Part shown: positions 59,760-64,000 of the stretch, in pieces | Numbering within the stretch: the first letter of the stretch is position 1 | Layout of the letters: every line of letters begins with the position of its first letter | From: an uncultured Alphaproteobacteria bacterium | Lineage (GTDB): Bacteria; Pseudomonadota; Alphaproteobacteria; CAAGCB01; CAG-977 | DNA length: 64,000 nucleotides | Assembly (NCBI GenBank): GCA_934277945.1 | Contig: CAKQWA010000009.1 | Span: forward strand, 1-64,000 | Direction of reading: 5' to 3' | The notes under the pieces: generated by a model | Told to the model about the DNA's origin: nothing | Database searches by the model: none | Seen by the model: only the letters and a program-made list of their open reading frames with translations | Program-made: the position numbers and the translations under genes

Positions 59760-60842
59760 ATGGCGAAATTTTCATTAAACGATCTCGAACGCTATTACGC
59801 AATGGCTATTTGCCGGATGAGCGGCGGCACGCGGTTGCGCATTTACCGCAAATTGATGAGCTTGCTGAAAAACCGCTTTTCATTGATGGACGCGTTGGAT
59901 CGAATTCACGGGATTTTGACGAACGACGGCAAGAATCCGGGGGAACCGATGGCTTTGGCGCTGATGTACTGGTCGCGTTCGTTGCAAAACGGTAATCCGC
60001 TTTCCGTCGCCATTGAGGGCTGGGCGCCGCCGAAAGAACGCCTGATGCTGTCGGTCGGCGACGTGTCGCACATGGACGACGCTCTGGCGAACCTGATTAA
60101 AGTGACGGAAGGCACGAAAAAGATGACCGCCCCGCTCGTCGGCGCAATCAGTTACCCGATGTTCCTGTCCATGATGACGGTTTTGATTATTTACGCAATC
60201 GGCGTGTACATGGTGCCGCCGATGATCGCCGCCGCCCCCGGCACGCGCTGGACGGGCTTGGCGCGAGATCTGGTGTCCCTGTCGTTTTGGATTCAGAAAT
60301 ACTGGTTTATCGCGTTCGCGTCCCTGCCGACGCTGTTCTTCCTGATATATCTGACGCTGTCGCGCTGGAAAGGACCGTCGCGCACCTATGTCGAAAACGT
60401 CCCGCCATGGTCGCTGTACCGCATTTTCGTCGGCGTGACGTGGCTGTTGGCAATGGCGGCTCTGGTGCAGGCGGGCACGCCCGTGTCGCAAGCGTTGAGA
60501 AACCTGCGCCATGACGCCAGTCCGTACCTGCTGTACCGCATTGACAAAGCGCTGATATTCATCAACAACGGCGACAACATCGGCGAAGCGCTGAACAAGA
60601 CGGGTCTGCTGTTTCCGGATAAGGAAATCATCGGCGACTTGCGCATTTACTCCGAAATGGACAACTTCCAAGCGGCGTTGAACCAAATGGCGAACGAATG
60701 GCTGGAAGACAGCGTGACGTCCATCGAGCAAAAAGCGGGCGTTTTGAACATGGTCGCGACGCTGTTCGTTTCCGGCGTTATCGCGTGGTCGGTTATGGGT
60801 ACGTTCGCCATGCAGGAACAGATTACCGCCGCCATGGGCTAA
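59760..60842 (+). CDS. pilR: Type IVb pilus inner-membrane protein (PilR/GspF type)
   Basis: 360 residues from the ATG at 59760, 8 nt after AGGAG. Two GspF domains, with hydrophobic segments at about 130-150, 175-205 and 325-350. It anchors the ATPase and pilus platform. Last gene of the operon: no pilin (pilS), prepilin peptidase (pilU) or adhesin (pilV) gene follows. Confidence 0.9.
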   Translation: MAKFSLNDLERYYAMAICRMSGGTRLRIYRKLMSLLKNRFSLMDALDRIHGILTNDGKNPGEPMALALMYWSRSLQNGNPLSVAIEGWAPPKERLMLSVGDVSHMDDALANLIKVTEGTKKMTAPLVGAISYPMFLSMMTVLIIYAIGVYMVPPMIAAAPGTRWTGLARDLVSLSFWIQKYWFIAFASLPTLFFLIYLTLSRWKGPSRTYVENVPPWSLYRIFVGVTWLLAMAALVQAGTPVSQALRNLRHDASPYLLYRIDKALIFINNGDNIGEALNKTGLLFPDKEIIGDLRIYSEMDNFQAALNQMANEWLEDSVTSIEQKAGVLNMVATLFVSGVIAWSVMGTFAMQEQITAAMG

Positions 60843-60889
60843 ACCGCGCGCAAAGCCTGAAAAAACGGGCTTGAAGCCGCATAAAAAAG

Positions 60890-60926
60890 AACCGTAAAGA
60901 ATCAATCGACTCTTTACGGTTTTTTG
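60890..60926. terminator. Bidirectional terminator between pilR and the barrel gene
   Basis: AACCGTAAAGA (60890-60900) pairs perfectly with TCTTTACGGTT (60911-60921), then TTTTG; an A run lies on the other side. It can serve both convergent genes. Confidence 0.92.
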
Positions 60927-60946
60927 TCGGTCTTTTTTAAGAAAAA

Positions 60947-61639
60947 TCAGAACGTGTAGCGCACGCCGATCATAAAGTCGTTGGCGTACTGCTTCGTCGC
61001 GTAAGACTCGCCGTCTTCGGTGGCAAAGATTTTTCTCGTGCGCGTGTAGCGGTATCCCGCGTCAATCGCGACGTCGTCGGTCACGTCGTATGAAACGCCC
61101 GCGCCGAACGAATACGCAAAGGTGTTTTCGGACGCCGAGATAACTTCGTCGACATAGTTGCCGGCGTCGTCAAACAAATCTCTGGCGTGTATTTTCACGC
61201 GCGCCATGCCCGCGCCGACACTGACATAGGGTTTGAACGCCGTTCCCGTGCTGAAATCGTAATAGCCGTTGACCATGTAACTCTGCATACCCATTTCCAA
61301 AGAACCGTTTTCATAGGAACGCTTGGACGGATTGCGGTAGGTGTAGGCGAATTCGGCGCGGATGTTGTCCGTCAGTTTCGCACCGATGGCAAATTCGCCG
61401 CCGAAAGCGTTGTACTGTTGTTTAAGACCGTCTTCACCCGTTGCGCGAAGGTGGAAATCCGTGTAAACGAATTTAGCGGAAGCATAGGCTTCAACGCCGG
61501 ATTTTTCGGCTTTTTGCTCGACTTTTTGTTCAACTTTCTTTGTTTCTTTCGGCGCGGCTTTCGCTTTGGCGGGCGCGGCGTTCGCCGTCACGGAAAAGCA
61601 CAAAACCAGCGCGGTGGTCGCCAAAAACAATTTTTTCAT
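60947..61639 (-). CDS. Outer-membrane beta-barrel protein
   Basis: 230 residues. Signal peptide about 1-21 (ANA-AP). A Lys/Glu-rich linker (22-48), then eight-strand-like alternating sequence with aromatic ends and a final C-terminal Phe (FMIGVRYTF), typical of OMP assembly. Similar to the OmpA-like/porin-family barrels of alphaproteobacteria. The role could be stability or adhesion. Confidence 0.88.
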   Translation of the reverse strand: MKKLFLATTALVLCFSVTANAAPAKAKAAPKETKKVEQKVEQKAEKSGVEAYASAKFVYTDFHLRATGEDGLKQQYNAFGGEFAIGAKLTDNIRAEFAYTYRNPSKRSYENGSLEMGMQSYMVNGYYDFSTGTAFKPYVSVGAGMARVKIHARDLFDDAGNYVDEVISASENTFAYSFGAGVSYDVTDDVAIDAGYRYTRTRKIFATEDGESYATKQYANDFMIGVRYTF

Positions 61640-61652
61640 TCTGTCACTCCAA

Positions 61653-62108
61653 TCATATCAGTTGCCCGAACCCGCCTGTCTGACGGATTGCTTCGCCCAA
61701 TACGATACCACCGGAAATAGCGACGTTCAAGGATCTTGTATCCCGCCGCATCGGAATACGCACGCGCGCGTCGACGGCGTTGTGCACCTCGTCCGGCACG
61801 CCCGCGCTTTCGCGCCCCAGTAAAAGAATGTCGTCGGGCTGAAAAGCGAAATCGACGTAGGAAACGGAACCTTTGGTTGTCAGCAAAACGACGCGCCCCT
61901 TGTGATTCTGCCAAAACCGCTCCCAACTGACATGACGCGTGCAGTCGACAATGTTCAGATAATCCATTCCCGCGCGGCGCATCTTCTGGTCGTTAAAGAC
62001 GAAACCGCACGGCTCAATGATGTCGACGGGCAGATTGAAGCACGCCGCCAAACGCAACAGCGTGCCGGTGTTCTGCGGAATATCCGGTTCGTACAAAGCC
62101 AGACGCAC
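61653..62108 (-). CDS. trmL: tRNA (cytidine(34)-2'-O)-methyltransferase
   Basis: 151 residues, GTG start with AGGA upstream. SPOUT-fold: EPDIPQNTGTLLRLAACF near the N-terminus, LLLGRESAGVP (about 94-104) and the knot motif RIPMRRDTRSLNVAISGGIVL. It methylates the wobble base of tRNA-Leu isoacceptors. Confidence 0.95.
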   Translation of the reverse strand: MRLALYEPDIPQNTGTLLRLAACFNLPVDIIEPCGFVFNDQKMRRAGMDYLNIVDCTRHVSWERFWQNHKGRVVLLTTKGSVSYVDFAFQPDDILLLGRESAGVPDEVHNAVDARVRIPMRRDTRSLNVAISGGIVLGEAIRQTGGFGQLI

Positions 62109-62119
62109 GGGCGCAGTCC

Positions 62120-63223
62120 TTATACGTTGAACAGGAAATGGCAGATGTCGCCGTCCTGCATGACGTACGTTTTGCCCTCGGAGCGCAATTTGCCCGTTTC
62201 TCTGGCTTTCGCTTCGCTTTTGCAGGCGACGAAATCGTCATAGGAAATGATTTCGGCGCGAATGAACCCGCGTTCAAAATCGGAATGGATGACGCCGGCG
62301 GCTTGCGGCGCGGTCATGCCGTCCTTAATCGTCCAAGCCTTTGATTCTTTGGGACCGACGGTAAAGAACGTTTTGAGGTTCAGCAACTTGTAACCGGCTT
62401 TAATCACGCGGTTCAATCCCGTTTCCTCCAACCCGAGCGTTTCCAAAAATTCCTTTTGCTCTTGCGGATTTTCCAGCAAAGCGACTTCGGATTCAATGGC
62501 GGCGGAAATGACGACGGCTTGATTGCCCTGCTTTTGCGCCATTTCAAAAACGCGATCGGAAAATTCGTTGCCCGTCGCGGCGGAATTTTCATCCACGTTG
62601 CAAACGTACAAAACGGGCTTGGAAGTCAGCAGGAACAACTGCTTGTAGAGTTTCTGCTTTTCCTCGTCATCAAAGTGAACGGTGCGGGCGGGCTTGCCGC
62701 TGCGCAAAGCGTCCAAAACGGGCTGCATGACGGCGACTTGGTCTTTTCCCTCTTTTTCGCCGGCGCGGGCTTTCTTTTCAAACGGGACGATGCGGCGTTC
62801 CAAACTGTCCAAATCCGCCAGCATCAATTCGGTTTCAATCGTTTCGGCGTCGCGCACGGGGTCAATGCTTCCCTCGACGTGCGTGATGTCGGAATCTTCA
62901 AAACAGCGCAGGACGTGCACAATCGCGTCGACTTCGCGAATCGACGCCAGAAACTGATTGCCCAGCCCCTCGCCGCGCGACGCGCCCTTGACCAGCCCCG
63001 CGATGTCGACAAATTCCAACTGCGTATTGATCGTCTGCTTGGAATCCGCCAGTTTCGTCAAAACGTCCAAGCGGGGATCGGGCACGGCGACGCGCCCCAC
63101 GTTCGGCTCGATCGTGCAGAACGGGTAATTCGCCGCCTGCGCCGCCTGCGTGGATGTCAAAGCGTTGAACAGCGTGGATTTCCCCACGTTCGGCAAACCG
63201 ACGATACCGCAATTAAAACCCAT
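62120..63223 (-). CDS. ychF: Redox-regulated ATPase YchF
   Basis: 367 residues. Obg-family GTPase-fold: G1 GLPNVGKSTLFNAL at 8-21, DIAGLVKGASRGEGLGNQFL, and a C-terminal TGS domain ending DGDICHFLFNV. Prefers ATP; it binds ribosomes and acts in stress response. It lies downstream of pth, a common pairing. Confidence 0.97.
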   Translation of the reverse strand: MGFNCGIVGLPNVGKSTLFNALTSTQAAQAANYPFCTIEPNVGRVAVPDPRLDVLTKLADSKQTINTQLEFVDIAGLVKGASRGEGLGNQFLASIREVDAIVHVLRCFEDSDITHVEGSIDPVRDAETIETELMLADLDSLERRIVPFEKKARAGEKEGKDQVAVMQPVLDALRSGKPARTVHFDDEEKQKLYKQLFLLTSKPVLYVCNVDENSAATGNEFSDRVFEMAQKQGNQAVVISAAIESEVALLENPQEQKEFLETLGLEETGLNRVIKAGYKLLNLKTFFTVGPKESKAWTIKDGMTAPQAAGVIHSDFERGFIRAEIISYDDFVACKSEAKARETGKLRSEGKTYVMQDGDICHFLFNV

Positions 63224-63233
63224 GATAAACTCC

Positions 63234-63806
63234 TTAATTTTTGTGTTGGATCAACGCCAAACGGTTTAAAAAGCCGCCCGTTCCCTCGGACAGCAGGACG
63301 GGCAGAGCCTCGCCTATTTCGTCGAACAGGACTTCCAAATCCTTTTTCTGCGCTTTTGAAAAATCGGAAAGCACGAAATTGACGACCTGATCTTTGGATT
63401 CGGGACGCCCGATGCCGATGCGCAAACGCGTGTAGGCGGACGTGCAGTGCGCATCGATACTGCGCAATCCGTTGTGACCGCCCGCGCCGCCGCCGATTTT
63501 GGCTTTGACTTTGGCGAACGGCAAATCCATGTCGTCGTGAATGACGAACAACTCGGACACGGACATTTTGTAAAAATCCATCGCGGCGCGCACCGCCTGT
63601 CCCGAATTGTTCATATAGGTCAGCGGCTTGACGGCGATGATTTTCTTTCCGTCGATGTTCCCCTCGGACACAAGGGCGTTGAAGCGGTTTTTGAACGGGG
63701 CAAAATTATAGCGGTGAACAAGACTGTCCACCGCCATAAAACCGACATTGTGTCTGTTGCCTTCGTATTCTTTGTCCGGATTTCCCAGACCGGCAATCAA
63801 AAACAT
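63234..63806 (-). CDS. pth: Peptidyl-tRNA hydrolase
   Basis: 190 residues. GLGNPDKEYEGNRHNVGFM (His20 catalytic region), NNSGQAV, and the GHNGLRSI segment are intact. It recycles peptidyl-tRNA released from ribosomes. Start 11 nt after the rplY stop. Confidence 0.97.
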   Translation of the reverse strand: MFLIAGLGNPDKEYEGNRHNVGFMAVDSLVHRYNFAPFKNRFNALVSEGNIDGKKIIAVKPLTYMNNSGQAVRAAMDFYKMSVSELFVIHDDMDLPFAKVKAKIGGGAGGHNGLRSIDAHCTSAYTRLRIGIGRPESKDQVVNFVLSDFSKAQKKDLEVLFDEIGEALPVLLSEGTGGFLNRLALIQHKN

Positions 63807-63817
63807 AATCAGTACGC

Positions 63818-64000
63818 TTATTTGCTTGCGGCGGCATCCGCGGCGGGAGCGGCGGGAGCGGCGGCAGCGGCGGGAGCGGCTGCGGGCGCATCGTCTTCGG
63901 CGGAAACGGCGGCAATCGTCGCGACCGTAATGTCTTCTTCCGCCGCGGGACGAACGCCGGCGGGGAATTTGATATCGGACATTTTAACGGTGTCGTTGAT
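63818..64000 (-). CDS. rplY: 50S ribosomal protein L25 (Ctc type), C-terminal part
   Basis: Frame enters from the right edge; 60 codons seen, ending in a stop at 63820-63818. The segment VKMSDIKFPAGVRPAAEEDI and a VATIAAV core fit the C-terminal domain of the long L25/Ctc form, followed by an Ala/Pro-rich tail. The rplY–pth–ychF order is common. Confidence 0.9.
   Translation of the reverse strand: MNDTVKMSDIKFPAGVRPAAEEDITVATIAAVSAEDDAPAAAPAAAAAPAAPAADAAASK
63839..63877. repeat. 9-bp tandem repeats in the rplY tail
   Basis: About four units close to GGCGGGAGC encode the Ala-Pro-Ala repeats of the L25 tail. One unit reads GGCGGCAGC. Confidence 0.8.

Overview
The window reads as chromosomal DNA from an alphaproteobacterium. 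The evidence is gene order. An XRE regulator–metK–trmB–rimP–nusA–ylxR–infB–rbfA run, a tsaE–amgK–murU–addB–addA–trxA run, an lptF–lptD–surA–rsmA run and an atpHAGDC operon without Fo genes are all typical of that class. AddAB rather than RecBCD fits too. A serine recombinase that closely resembles the Bacteroides master DNA invertase (Mpi) type hints at a gut habitat, but this is inference. No tRNA, rRNA or CRISPR array was seen.

Layout. 1-531: the 5' part of a secreted cysteine-rich gene whose promoter carries a 14-nt G tract between its -35 and -10 boxes. 585-9489 (minus): translation and ribosome genes from a small ORF back to metK and an XRE regulator. 9670-22138 (plus): a PAS protein that looks like a kinase-less DivL, two unusual proteins, then tsaE, the AmgK/MurU cell-wall recycling pair, AddAB and thioredoxin. 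22216-25540: rpmB, then a minus-strand J-domain/DUF2889/aroB/aroK group. 25660-33583 (plus): xerD, LPS export and outer-membrane biogenesis (lptF, lptD, surA), rsmA, yggT, DUF167 and folD; lptG and pdxA are not in their usual places.

33573-38560 is an AT-rich island: an Mpi-like recombinase, two copies of an AlpA-like regulator inside 333-bp direct repeats, a two-gene operon encoding a membrane-anchored protein and a SIR2-like effector (candidate anti-phage system), a small winged-helix-like protein and an adenine methyltransferase. A MATE transporter and the F1 ATPase operon (minus) follow; the ATPase gamma subunit carries an insertion of about 75 residues.

45493-60842 is an envelope machine built from two families: VirB4, VirB3 and a VirB2-like pilin on the minus strand, and a plus-strand operon like the R64 thin (type IVb) pilus: a large OmpA-like anchored protein, a TcpQ-type lipoprotein, PilN secretin, PilO, PilP, PilQ ATPase and PilR. 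No type IV prepilin or prepilin peptidase is present. The window ends with an outer-membrane barrel gene, trmL, ychF, pth and the 3' end of rplY (minus).

Most promising for follow-up: the poly-G promoter, the SIR2 operon with its flanking repeats, the Mpi-like recombinase and the mixed VirB/Pil locus.
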